Below, piece after piece: positions 35,566 to 49,114 of a stretch of DNA of 64,000 nt. The notes under the pieces were generated by a model. That model was not told the DNA's origin, searched no databases, and saw only the letters and a list, made by a program, of their open reading frames with translations. Position 1 is the first letter of the stretch; every line of letters starts with the position of its first letter. Source of the DNA: Sipunculus nudus (taxonomy: Eukaryota > Annelida > Sipuncula > Golfingiida > Sipunculidae); contig CM049313.1 in assembly GCA_026874595.1 (NCBI GenBank), positions 63,059,659-63,123,658 of the forward strand, given 5' to 3'. The position numbers and the translations under genes are program-made.

Positions 35566-38500
35566 AAGCCTGAATGTCCGGAAATGGGGACCTTGTTTTG
35601 TCTTTTCTCCTTCTGGGTTGAACCCTCATTTCCTTTCTTCACATTGACTGCTACACACGTGGGTCAGAGCCTTGGTCAAATGTCAGCGCAAACATGCATA
35701 TATCCGTCTTTGAAAGCATGGTTATTCATATGCACGGAAGCCCTGATATCAGCTTAATTCTGGGCTTGAGGTGACCACAAAGAAAATCCGGTCTTTGCCG
35801 AAGGCAGATCGGCTGTTTTCGGTGATAGCCTCCGCTTATATCAGAAAACCTCAAAAACCACTCAGAATGATGTGTACATTAAAAATAATTTATTCTTATA
35901 TCGACCATGTCACTGAGGGGACAATAACCTTTAAAATGAGGTATAGCACAGTATCATATATACGCAACGAGGATTCAGAGAACATTGCGAACACAGGTGG
36001 ACCGAATTCCTGTTATAAGTATTAGATAAGATATAGCATTTAAATATGGTTTTTATGCCATATTTGGTTTATTAATTGGTGTTAACCTTTCACATTACTT
36101 TTTTCAATAGAACTAAATCAGAGGTTATACATATCAACTTTTACTTCTGTGATAAACTATTCAATTAACTGAAAACTTGTGTTGTAAGTAATTGAGACTG
36201 ACGCATACAGGCCTCTTCTATAGTGTTTCTGTAAATTATCCGAAATAACTGATTCAGGTGTCTGTGATGAATACCAGCTTTACCAACATTAACCAGCTTT
36301 ACCAACATTATAGTGTATTTGTTTCATAACTTCAGGTACAAGAAAATAACAGCATACATGGTCTTGGTTTCATTTGATTTCTTTAACTCATAGAATTTAA
36401 AGATAATGTTCAATATCGCCAGAATAAAGATAACATGTATACACGTTATTATAATGCTTTTAAAATTTAAGCACTGTTCATTGTTTTAAGTGCTTTGCCC
36501 TATATAGTTATCTGTTTCAAGTTTTGCCGCTCAAAATGTCAATAATTCGCCTGTACCATCTCTACTTTTTTGCCGCTTTGTATTAATATATGCTTTAACT
36601 ATCTTGTCTCTTACAATCGGGCGAATTTTGCATCTGTATTTTCAGTAATCAAAATTAACTGCTCCAAAGATGCCATTTGATCAACACCGAACCCTGGCAT
36701 ATTTGACATTCCATAAATGGTATACATTCTGATATAAAGAAGAAGTATCAAAAGAATGATTAAAATTCTTAAATTCAACAAAAATTCTGAATCCTATATA
36801 CATGCATGCCTTTGGTATACATGCACAAGTGTGATTTTTTAGGGAAATAAAATCAGGATTAGAGGATACAAAATAGCCTCAGAAATATTATATATTATTT
36901 CCTTTGAGCAAAACAGTATTTAAAAATAGTAATGTTCTTCCAGTTTTATTCGTGTCACAATTATGCAATGATGATTCATAATTATATCAATAAATTATTA
37001 TTGTCTATATACTGGTGCAAAGTCACTCCTGGTTTTGAAATTTAGTATTAAGTTTACAAAAAAAGGATTTATATGGGTTTTGCCCTATTTATATGTTTGG
37101 TAACACCTTGAAATGGGTAAAGGACACCTATAAATCGTCAGCTAGTGGAATCATGAAAATTCCCTGTGTGCTGTAGGCTACTCCCACCCATGGCCTCGGA
37201 AGTTCATGGTGCAAATTATCTCATCATTTAGGGGTAGGGGGTACGACAATAACTATACAATGTCCTGGCTGTGTTGAATGCTCTTCCTTGTGTAAGTTTT
37301 CAAACAAATATGGCATCGACTCCTATACAAGGGATTTTCTAGACCCAGTAGGAGCACACAGGATACAGTCACAGTACTGCAAAATTTCAAGATGACGTTC
37401 CTTAATTTCTTATATCTACATCTCAATATAGCAATTAGCTGCATAAATTGCAGCTATATAGTGAACTGCTCAGTTGTTCATGTGTGACTGATACAGTCAC
37501 CTACTGGTGCAGTGTTTACACTAGACCTCACAGACCCATGACTGTGAAGGGGCTGGTCATCTGTTCTGCATCAGGGGTGCCCAGCAGGGTGTCAGGATAG
37601 AGTCATTAATCACAGGACACAAGACCTGTGGTCAGTGTAGCCCCATCAGGGTTACCGACTGGGCAGCAGTACAGATTTTACGCACACAGGCGCCACCTGT
37701 AGTTATAATTGTGAATTACTGGAACTTGTCAGGGCAGCAACAGGGCAGCTGGACATAGGGTCAACAGAGTACCAGAATAGGGGTTGCTTTTACTTGGGGT
37801 ATAATTATGTAAAATCAGAAACAGACAAAATTATAGGGACCTATGCAGGTCTATCTCTTGAGAATATAAAATATAATGAAATGAATGCAACGAGTATAGA
37901 AATCAAACACAACTCCGCTTTGGGAACATTAACTGGATTTATTGAATTATTTACACTTTTTATTGAACAATAGATGTTTTTTAATATGATCTTTATTCGG
38001 TTTGCATTCACCATGCAAGAAGCTCGTTAAGTAGGTCCGTATCTTAAGAAATTCAACAGGAAATACACGGATGGTTTGATTGTATAAATAGGTTAATAAA
38101 TAGGTATACACACACTGGAACACTTGTATGGTAAATAAACGTCTGAATGATTCAATTTATAAAGTGCAGTGTGAATTCAACTGTTTTATACTTACAACAT
38201 TCTACCTATGGCATGCTAAATATATTAAAATTATAAGAATTATAATATTTGACCTGTGTTTTGCAGAGTGCCCTCTTGTTCCAGGAGCGGATCCAGGGGA
38301 GTAGGGGGTTTAAACCTTTCTTAAGGGAAAAATAACTTTTGCATCCCCATATCTTTAAAAGCTACACCTCAGCTCCAGAAGTTGGGGACCTTTTAAGGGG
38401 TTTTAATTCCTCATTGTAAATGGTTAACACCCCCCCCCCCCCCCCCCCCCCTTTAAAAATATCCTCTGTTTCAAATACTAAAGATCCACCGTTAGCACCT

Positions 38501-38954
38501 GTTAAGAAATATTATTGACCTATTGCAAGATTGTAAGAGTATATTTTACGCTGTCCAAATACCATATTGTCGGATCGCTGCAGTGTTGGTCTCTTTTGAT
38601 GATATCCGGCAGCGCTTATCAGAAGCTGAGATAAATTCACTTACTGATGATTTCATATATGTAACGGACCAGATATGAGTTCATGTGAAGCGTCTGTGTT
38701 ATTTATCAACAAGTCTGCATAGGTTCAATGAACATTGTTCTTTTGTACACAACACAAGGCAGCTATACTTTAAACCCGCTCTGTTATTTTAACATCGACA
38801 CCTGTAAATGTTACAGATAGAGATCGTACTTCCCTAAACCAATCACGTTTCAAAAGGATGCTTATCACAGCATGAAACTCCAGACGCCACTTAAAAATTG
38901 TTCCGGCGCCATTGTCGTGTACCCCGTGCTGACATCTGGCGGCCAGTTTTATGA
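35566..38954. other. Gene-free flank 3' of the ADAMTSL5-like gene
   Basis: No coding exon supported. A 20-bp tandem duplication ('accagctttaccaacatta' twice) at about 36,272-36,311. A C tract of about 20 at 38,431-38,450. Minus-strand AATAAA hexamers at 37,938-37,943 and 37,959-37,964 could serve as polyadenylation signals of the gene ending at 38,955, but they are about 1 kb away. Confidence 0.4.
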
Positions 38955-39301
38955 CTAAAATCTCCGTCCATGCTGGGGCGAACTTCTCATTGGCACGGGC
39001 TGCTGCCTGCAACGGGCTCTTTCTGCTACAGCTTGTAATCGGCGAGAATAGCCGCTCTTAACCTTTCTAACATAATCCTGCGGGGAAAGCTCCATCCTGG
39101 ATTCTCTGTTGTTCAATTTCCATTTGCCCATCAAGAGGAACTGCTTTCCTACCCGTAGTCTCGGACACCGGCACCGGTCAACCACCCAGATGTACACGTG
39201 ACCCCGCAGGCCAACACGGGACTTGGCGTTTTGCAGGACGGTGATCTGATATCGCACAGTGTCGTTTATAATGGCAAAACCTCGTACAAGGCCCCGTATG
39301 A
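38955..39301 (-). CDS. ADAMTSL5: ADAMTSL5-like exon I: NTR domain and stop
   Basis: Acceptor 'atcaatttcag|tcatac', ending at a TAG. Encodes TVRYQITVLQNAKSR, VDRCRCPRLRVGKQFLLMG and SPQDYVRKVKSGYSRRL, matching the NTR fold (CxCP near the middle and a terminal Cys in ERARC), then a short basic tail. An NDT glycosylation site lies in the first strand. Confidence 0.9.
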
Positions 39302-42300
39302 CTGAAATTGATAACGAGGCATCAAATGACTGAATCAGAATAATAATGCTGCGAATAAATGAAAAAGAATTAGCTGATAAACAGAATAAAATGGAATAGA
39401 AACTGAAAGAGAATGGTAATTCATCGAACAACAGAAAACTGATAGCAATGCTCAGAATAACTCAAATCCTGATAAAATTGAAAATTGAATTGATATTAAG
39501 GCATCAAATAACTGTAAGAGGATAATAAGATTTGAATAACCGTGAGATGCGAGGTCCAAACTTTGAGGCAGTCCATACCAGGTGAACCGGACTATTTTAC
39601 TGAATGACTGAATTGCATCAATGAAAACTCTAAACATGACATGGTGACACGCAGAACTACATGTATACACAAAATCTAACTTAAAGGCGGAATATTAAAA
39701 CATGTAGCTCTAAAATGCGATGTTGGCTAATCAATGAGTCATCTTCACTGCCAAATACAAACAGGGAACCTACAGCAGTGGAATACATAATTTTTCGACC
39801 AAGGCGTAAATATTTTACTTAGGATGTTCCGACCAATTCGGATTATCGCCGGTTCCAAGGGTTCAAATCCGTAATACGAAGCTCGCATTGCCTGGAACAC
39901 TCTTGGTTCTATACCACAACTTCTTGGTGACGACAGCAAGCAAAAAGTGTTATGGAAAGCAGTGGTTAAATGGAAGAAGTTCCGGAACGAATGTAACGCA
40001 ACCACTCAAAAGGAATATACCCAGCGCCAGGACTGACAGTTAAAGGGTAAAGACCACGGGCCTGGCACACTGAGAGTGCATGCCAGAAATTAACGGACTG
40101 CGACGTACATTACTAACGTCAAATATACCAAGGGGTCATTCAGAGTTCTCAATATATTTGAAACTGTACAAAAGAGCACATGAGCACGTTTAGAGATTCC
40201 TCTCCTCCCTCAAAGATAAAATTAATCTTTTGACCTGCTAATCATAATAATCACTAAGTTGTTGCTGAAAAAAACGGTAAAACCTAGAAAAAAAACAGCA
40301 AAGAATCAAATCCTGAATTACAGGAAGTCTCCACCAATAAGCAGACTGGATACTTGTATGTACACCTATCAATATGACACCTGAGGATTAATGCAGCCAG
40401 AAATACGTAGTTTTTACCGACATTTTTATTAAATTTGAAACCCTTATAGTGGTTATTACCCTCCCCCCTCCCTTCCGTACAGTTTGTACATTTTGGAAAA
40501 TGTCGATAATTGTAAATGACCCCAATTCAATAATGTTATTCTATACGTTTGGGAAATGATAGATGCAACATTCTCAAATAAGTAAATCATGGGTGATTTT
40601 AAAACCTTCAGTTCACATTATAATCTGTATGAACGACCGATACCGTACATTTCCCGTGGTAGTTCCGACAGCTACTGGATAATTCGTCATACATTGATTT
40701 GATGCACAGTTTTTATGTAAAACATATTACTCACTCAAACTACATTATTTAACCTGGAATTCATCCTTAATAATCTTAATTTTAGTACTTTTAATATTAA
40801 TCAAATTATATATAGACTAATTCAGATTTAACAGAAATGAAAATTCAAAGTTTCACAATGGATACCCACCAAAGTCACTTTGACAAAAATGATCCACCAA
40901 TTTGGTCCTTTTGTTCCTACCAGGTGGCGTGCACGGCTGGCAATCCTCTGGAAGAAATATATTGAATCGAATAAAGGCATGTCATGTACAAACCGATAAA
41001 ATATTGGAAACCTAGCTTCAGTGTTGTGTATTGCATAAAATATTTAAAATTATAAAGTTTTCGTTTTTACTCATAATTTATAACTGAACAATAATCAATA
41101 TCGCATTCTCCACACATGAGATATGTCTATGTAGGTCTAGGATAGATCATATGTACACAATCATATGTACACATTCATTTGCACTTCACGCTTTTACGCC
41201 AAAATCGAGTTATTGCCCCTGAGAAGTGTCAATTACAAAAAATTAAGTAAATTGAGCAAATATAGCGTGTGTATCGCAGGCGCAGACCCGGGGGGGGGGG
41301 GACCTCCCCCTCCCCTGCTCTCATCCACCAATATTTTTTAGACTAATTTTATACCATGACAGGTAAATTTCTCTGAGTAATCACTAAATTTTTATCTACA
41401 CAAGCGTTGCCCCCCCCCCCCCCCCCCCCTGCAATAAATCCTGGATCCGCGCCTGCATCGGCAACATACATTCTAAATACATGTATAACCAACAGAAGGT
41501 ATTTGTCCGTGAAACATATTTTACACATTGATAATTCTGTGGATCTATTTTGCGATGTATTATCCGGTATTGTAATTATAAAAAGAAACTTATGCAAGTG
41601 CTTCCTTGGATAGTTTACGTGATCCAGCTGTTTCCAGAATTTTTGAAGATATAACTGCACAGTGATATTACAGCGACACTTGTTGTGGTCTTTTCATCAT
41701 TATGTGAATGGATTACCTGCATGAATTTGGAGATTAACCATTTTTGCAGGCTGAGATAAGACTTGAGTGCCAAGGGCTCAAGTGTCATATGTTGTTTACA
41801 TTAACTGATCATACAAGTGAGTTGGTGACTGGGTCATATGCCAGGTCAAACATGCTTAAATCCGTCACTTCTGGCAGGGTCTGTTCATATACATATTAGA
41901 CCTAAACCCTGCGCGGAGGTTGTTAATATCGGTGCACCTTAAAGTCTATAACGTAACCATGCACACTGCGCCTGACTGTTGTTGCATTATTCGGCTGCAG
42001 TGAGATTGCACTGTGGGTTTTGCTTAAGAAAACAAGCTATTTTAACCGGGGGTTAAAATAATGCTAGGTACCTGTCTAAATTAACCTACCAGGAACGTCA
42101 GGTTCATAAACTCGTGATCTCCGGCGATCCTTACGCTGGTTGGTGGAGCCTCGGTTTCGATTTGGTTGGCGGGAATTCCTTTGCTCTTTCCTCTTGCCTT
42201 CCGTATTCTGGGTTCCGCCTCCATACCGGTATTCGATGAATTTCCTTCCGGTTAACACACGATAAACATGCCCTGGATTGTGCTCGTGAACATGCACTCT

Positions 42301-44965
42301 CCCAGTATCGTTTGTAGTTCTGTTGACCGAAGCAACAATACCATTTTGACCTCCATTGGTATTTCCATGATTTCTGTCATGGTCCCCTCTGCTGTGTCGA
42401 GTTGGGTTAGGGTTAAGGTTTGGTGGGTTATTGTTACGGTTTTGTGGGTTTGGGTTACGGTTTGGCTGGTTCGGGTTGTTTCTTGTACGGTTTGTCTGGG
42501 TTTTGTTACGTTTTTCTGGGTCTTCCAGGCGATGATATAACTGGTCCCTGTAGAAGTCGTAGAGACGAGTGTTGTTCTGTACCTCTGGATGGCGCTCAAG
42601 TAATGTGTAGAACTGTATCTTAACACCAGGATTTCTTCTTCGGAAAATATACTAAATAGAGATAAACATATTTAAGCATGAGACGATAATCAACGTGTTT
42701 GCTGAATTAGTTTATTTAAATTATGTTTATATATCTCCCTACTTAAACGGACGAGAAAGGTATAGAACAGATCTCTAAAAGCAAGGCTCCCGCTAAGCTA
42801 ATAAGCTCCTTGCTCCACAAAGTCACCGTGATTGTTATTTCATGAATTATAAACAAGTTCGCACGTGACTGGGCCGTAATCATATCAAACTAAACAAAGG
42901 TAACAAGCAGAGTAGTTAAAATTTTCCTCGGTTGAATAAACAAAAACACATGCATAACCAGAGACTAGATATAGGTTTACTGGCTTTTAAATAATTGGCG
43001 AGATTCTTGATAAATTTTTGAACCACACGCAAACATGAAGCGTTGATCTTCCGGTTCACAGTGTATATGTTTGTATGAGCATTGTTCACGTTTTCCTGCA
43101 CTGCTGTTTACCATGAGATTCATGTCCTTGTTGAGGGGCCCCTCAGCCTTCAGCACCTCATGGTATCGGCTCATCGTGTAGTTAAAAATAGTACCTCCAG
43201 CGGGGTACGGTCCCGGCCGGCTGATCCGCAGGTTACCGTTCAAGTAGTATCTATTATCGCTGTCAGAGAGCGCTAAAATACATTCATTGGAAAACGCTAA
43301 ATCTGACGGTTTTATTTGGATAGGGTTAAGAGCACATAAATGATTCAAGAACATTAACAAAGCTTTTATTTTACATATTCTACCAGCAAATACAAATATT
43401 TAAATACTGAGTCACTTGTTTTGTGAGGGCTGTTTCAAATGAAAGCACTCATTAAAAAATAAAACAGATCTTTGTCCACATTACTGCGTTTTCAGGAATT
43501 TAGCATATGGATTATTTAGTCTAATTTATTCTATTTCTAATCTTTATTTCCTGAATGCTTAACGCAACCATAAAAGTAACTTAGTTCATCAATTTGCCTA
43601 GGTGCTCATTATTTATTGCAGCGATAACACGTGTGCTGCACACTTATATGTTTTTTTTATAGCGTTAGTTTTATTGGCTTTATTTTCCTTTTTCCCGTGA
43701 TAAGATATCGTATCTTCTGCTTGTATGACGATTACTGTTTCACCTACCTATATAATTTCTACTGGTGTCTTCGATTTTTATGTGCGCTGCTCCCTTCGGC
43801 AAGGTAAATATTTTGGAGTACTCTTTTGTGTCAGCTAAAATGGAAAGATATTCATATATACATTTTATAAATATTATTCATACTTCTACTGGTTGTGCTT
43901 TATAGTATAACTTGAGTCTGACTATACATATGCTATAGCAACATATCAACTCGACAATGCAATTTATTATTAAATTAAGAAATTAACAGGAATTTTTTTT
44001 ACGTTTGCATACCTGGTGATTCATGCTCCTTCAACACAACATATAAGGTCTGTTTTGTGAAAGGTTTCAACTGTCTATGTGATATGAGTGTTCATACAAA
44101 ACGGAAAACCAAAGGAGTGCCGTGACTGTTTGTCTGATTGCCACTTTTTTACTTCTTTTAGATGATGTTGTTAGTTTGGAAAAAAAACTCATGTCCATGT
44201 GAACACACAAAACGTTTAAAGACCACATTTTTATCCGTATCGCCACAAACGTTTTGAAACGACTGTGTGGTGGTGTTCGTGTATGTGGAAGGGGTATACT
44301 GTGGTTGCCTTTTTGTTCGCGATGGTTTCAAATTCGCGGTATGAAAATTATCGGGAAAATAAAACCTTCGCGAATAAGAGGTCCCATCGTTGAAGGAAAA
44401 GTTGAAAAGTAATAGGCTGACATTAAGAACCATAATAGATCATGTGTTTTCAAAGACTGATATTAATGATAAAAGATCTTTCCAACTGTTTGCCTTTAAC
44501 AAAGAATACTTTATTCATAAGATTTTGTGCACATAATGTTTGATATAATTAATTCACATAATAATGGTTATAATCTGCATACTGATCTTTTGTGAGATCG
44601 CGAAAATTGAACCCTCTGTGATATATTCAGTTTTTTACAGAAACGTATTAAAGATGGGTGTGTGTGCATGTGGGTGTGTGTGTCGGTTCTGCCAGCAGTG
44701 TACTTACGGCCTGGGTATTCCTGGGTGTAAGTAGTCCGGTAAAAGATGCAATTGTGATTGCGTCCTCCACACACCTTACAGTTGTCTAACACAGCAGTTG
44801 AGCCGATCCTCCCATCACAACCGATTCTCTACAATCAGTGTATTACAGTTTAAGCTAAAAGTATTATCTTATCATATTCGCACAAAATACAATTTGTTTC
44901 AAAAAGGGCCACATAGCGGCGACCACTGAACCATGGGTTCGAGTCCGGAACACTAGCAAGGAAGG

Positions 44966-45030
<65 letters not shown>

Positions 45031-48000
45031 TTCGATTATCGGATATATAAGGGCTTTTAAAATACCTTAAACATGAGGTTTCTGCAGGGGCCTTCGACTT
45101 GTGTCCAGTTTAATTTAAAATAACCAAAGCAGATGATCATTACGCCCCGGGCACGTGTTCGTGAAAATGTACATGTTTTATATAAACATATTTACACCTA
45201 TCTTAACGCGTTAAAGGTTTGCGACACAGATAGAGGATGTATTATCTAAAGCTCACGTAATGAACATAATAGCATTAAAACTGAAGAAAAACTTTACGTA
45301 TAAAGGGTAAAATGACAATGGTTACAAATGCTATTAAAGCGTGCATTTGGAGAAGCTCCCCGTCTTCACGGCTCAAAACTAAAATGTTGTTGTTTGATAT
45401 CCTGTCAAGATGTTTTCAAAATATTTATCAAACATATATTTTGTATGGAATGACAAGAATAAGATAAATAAGTACATTCATATTTTTTGTATCATGAGTA
45501 GAAAGGGTAATGCTCAAACGCTATTATAGACCAAAACTTCAAAACAATTAAGGTCGGTTAAAAATTTCCAAATTGATATTTCATTTGAGTATGTTTCAGA
45601 ACACATAAAAACATCAATACGAGATGATCGATTAGGACGTTGTAACTTTTTCGTTTGAAGTATTTTTTTATAATTGTAGACTTTATTAATTTACAGGGAT
45701 TGTACAAATATTTATTATAACTAAACGAGACACTCCATGGCTCAGATGATGGAGTTCGGTAGTGTCTACAGATGGAGGACCCGGAGAAAAACCATCGGTC
45801 TTGGTCGAACAATTACAACTCTCTCTTATGGCCACGCCGAGGATCGAACCAGGTCGCAGGCGGAGAGAACCCTCGACTTACCCTTTTTTTGTAATTATTA
45901 GAGACTGTATTGTTAACGTGTTTCTTAATTTAGGTCATATTCATTAAACTCAACCACCCCTATCTTTGAATCGTTTACTTATATTTCCCTACTTACTGTG
46001 CAGTGACCATCCAGACACACGTCCTTGGAATGGGAACTCCTCATGCACGGTGTGCCGTCTGTCACTTTGCCGAAGTTGTACAGGAAGCCATGTGTCTTCT
46101 CCCGACACGTAAGCTCACACGAGTTTGGGCCTTATATAACACAAGAAAGGGACACTGACAGAAAGAGAGAGACAGAGACAGAAAGACAGAGAGAGAGAGA
46201 CCCCATCCCTAGCAATTCAAGTACACGACAACTGTCTTCCAAGCAAGATTACACAAACAAACTTTTTTTTGGCAAACATTACTAAAACTGACTGATGATA
46301 TGTTCATTATATCTATATAAAAGTGAATCCTTGTACTTTCAGATTTTGTAAATAAATCGGAATATTGTTAATCGGCATTTTATTAAACCACTGAATGAAA
46401 GTGATTTACGGTAAACAAAAGATCTGATGAACTCCATGCAGTAAAACAAAGCCGAACGTCCAATTCGTCATCACCCTGCTATAACGACGTTTTTTTTTTT
46501 GTTTGTTTTTTTTTGTTTTTGGTCCGGCAACAAGCAAAACTGTTTTTCGGAAATGTCACAAACAAATGCCATGATATAACTAATTTCAATAATGCTGGAG
46601 GTAGCTTTGTAAAGCTGCGTTTACCGGGCGCGAGCAATGCGGTAAGCCTCAATCAAATTACCGGCCGAGCTCCGGTGGATCTTTAAAATCGGCCGAGCAC
46701 AAGCTCTTCGCCCATTCTAAAAATCCGGCCGACATCCGTCTGTATTTATAGACTGTAGTCACATTAGTATCGAGGCGCGGCCGAGCCCTAAGATTTTCTT
46801 CTGCACCTAAAACGGAAATGTTAAGGGTCCGACAGGACGTCGTTGGAAGTACGACGATGCTCTTTACCTCGACAGAGGCTCCTAAGTGGTCCCCCCGATC
46901 AGTTTGGACCTGTCTGCGGTGTCCTGGCGGAGTTCACGTGACTGGAAAATTTGGACAATCCCAAAGATCCCCAAGCGGTGCTCCTTTGGAGCCCCGGCGA
47001 TCTCTTCTCGAGCTGCTACCGAACAAAACTTTTGTCGAATTTCCAGCGAGTCTTCGTCGCACTTTAACACGAGGGACGAGCTCTCCAACGAGCTGTTACA
47101 ATACTGGCAAGGCTCTTCCGAGTAAACAAAGTCCGGCCGAGTGTTTTACTGCCCGCCAAGTAAATGCCCTACCCGATTTTATACCGCATTCCGAGTTCTG
47201 CTGCCGCAATCCGCATACTGCTTGCTCGGTAGGACTATCGAAACTGGATTAATCTTGGTATTGTAGCAATTAACAATTAACGTTTCTTGAGATCATAGTG
47301 GTCGGTGCTGAAATGTAAAACGGAATATATTCGCGGTATTTATTTTTTCGCGAGCAAGGTGAAACACTACGACCAGCATGAGGCCGAGCTTTTCCTGCAC
47401 AACCAGGAACTAGAGAGCACTTATTCAGTGACCGCATACCTCTGCCAACATCCTGGGTCAAGTTTGAATGTTATACGCACAGGAGAAGTGTTGTTTAAGA
47501 GAAAAGGGAGCATAGCTCTGTTCACGTGTAGCGTCAAGCGTCCACAAATACCTGTTTTCAGTTTTCCTACTACGTGTATTTTACAGGGAAGGAATTTTAA
47601 TGGTAAACCGTTTGAGATTGTTAACAAGCTCAGTTTTGTTTCTTGATATGTGATACAGCTACGATTATGCTGTCCGATTTCGCTTTACTAGTTTGTGTCG
47701 ACCAGCCTCAGTTGAATTAACGTTAAAGAGCCCAACACAAGTGTTTTACTCCTAGGTGTCGGGTGACTGTACGCTCCGATGCCTTGTCAAATAGAATCCG
47801 GTGAAGTATATACCCTTGGTTAAAACAGTCTGGTGTTTTTCTTTTTCATCTATCTCGTGTTGCGGGGTGTACTCCACGGGTGGCATGTATTTAAAGAATG
47901 CTTCTGTTTTTACTAAAGGTTTCTGTATTGCCATCTGGGCAGAGCGAAGGTTAAAGAAACAATATGAACGCCGAACCCCCTGCCAAGAAAACCGCTAAAA

Positions 48001-48639
48001 ATGACCTTGTGCAGGAAGTAGTTGATATCACAGGAATGCTATCCAGATCTCATGGGTTATTCAGTATGTATCATAATGATTTTTTATGAACTATTCCAAT
48101 ACATTCAGGAACAAATATGCGCAGATATGTTGGTTTATTTCAAAGACCTATCTGATTTACCTACGCATGTCACCATATTTGGAAACTGGTTTCATTTACC
48201 ATTGCTATGTACATATTTCATTTACCATTGCTATGTACATATTTCATTTACCACTGACAATTACATATTTAATAAACCAATTTCGACATTAAAGGCTCAA
48301 ATTATTTATACCCTTGTTTTCCACAAAAGCCCCAACTACGTATATTTTCAACTGAAAAATTAAATTCTGTTTTGTTTAACTACCTATTGTTCCAGCGCAA
48401 TTTTTGCCCTCTGACATTGCCAGCTTTAGAGTGCTTTTATATCGGTAACGCTTGATAATGATGCGAATATTTTCGTCATTTTTGACAACGCCTCAAGGCC
48501 AACAAGTACGCTGTCGTAAACCAGGCAAGTCGTTAGCTTTTTTAGCATACTTTGTAACTACACATACCATGTCCAAGAGAAATTCAGCATGTTGGTAAAT
48601 TCCTCTTTATGGATTGTTTCTTGGCTATTTTCCTAACGC

Positions 48640-48714
<75 letters not shown>

Positions 48715-49081
48715 ACTGCATGGGTGGGCGCCGACCGTGAAAAATCTCACCGCTCCTCGGCTGAGATTTGAACTCCTGACCTCCCGGCTTTGAGTCTTCT
48801 GCTGTACCCCTATAGACCACAGAGGCAGGTCCTGGTGGTAATTACTTACCTCGCAGATAGGCCTCCCACTCATAGAAACGCCTGAAGACGGGCGTGGTGT
48901 TTTTGGAAGCGCATTGTTTCATTCGATAATCTTCCGCTGTACCCTCACAGGCCTGTGAAAAAAGTGCACCAATAATTACGAGATTTTACTAATTACGGAT
49001 CTCCTTGCATTAGGGGGACCATGTTTGCACATCTACCGTTTCTTGGTTATCTATTGATGAACAAAGGTAAATTCACCCTTG

Positions 49082-49114
<33 letters not shown>

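Noticed and set aside
39452-40005. Minus-strand frames between exons H and I
   Set aside because: They do not fit the phase or the NTR pattern. Exon H joins directly to exon I to give an unbroken NTR domain.
42400-42500. Telomere-like 'gggttagggttaagg' and related strings
   Set aside because: On the opposite strand this is coding sequence of exon G, in which Asn-Pro-Asn codons (aac cct aac) create the TTAGGG-like pattern.
48625-48873. 82-codon minus frame with an alternating Tyr-Ile tail
   Set aside because: It crosses exon B in part, then a SINE and the (TA)n microsatellite. Only the exon B portion is coding.
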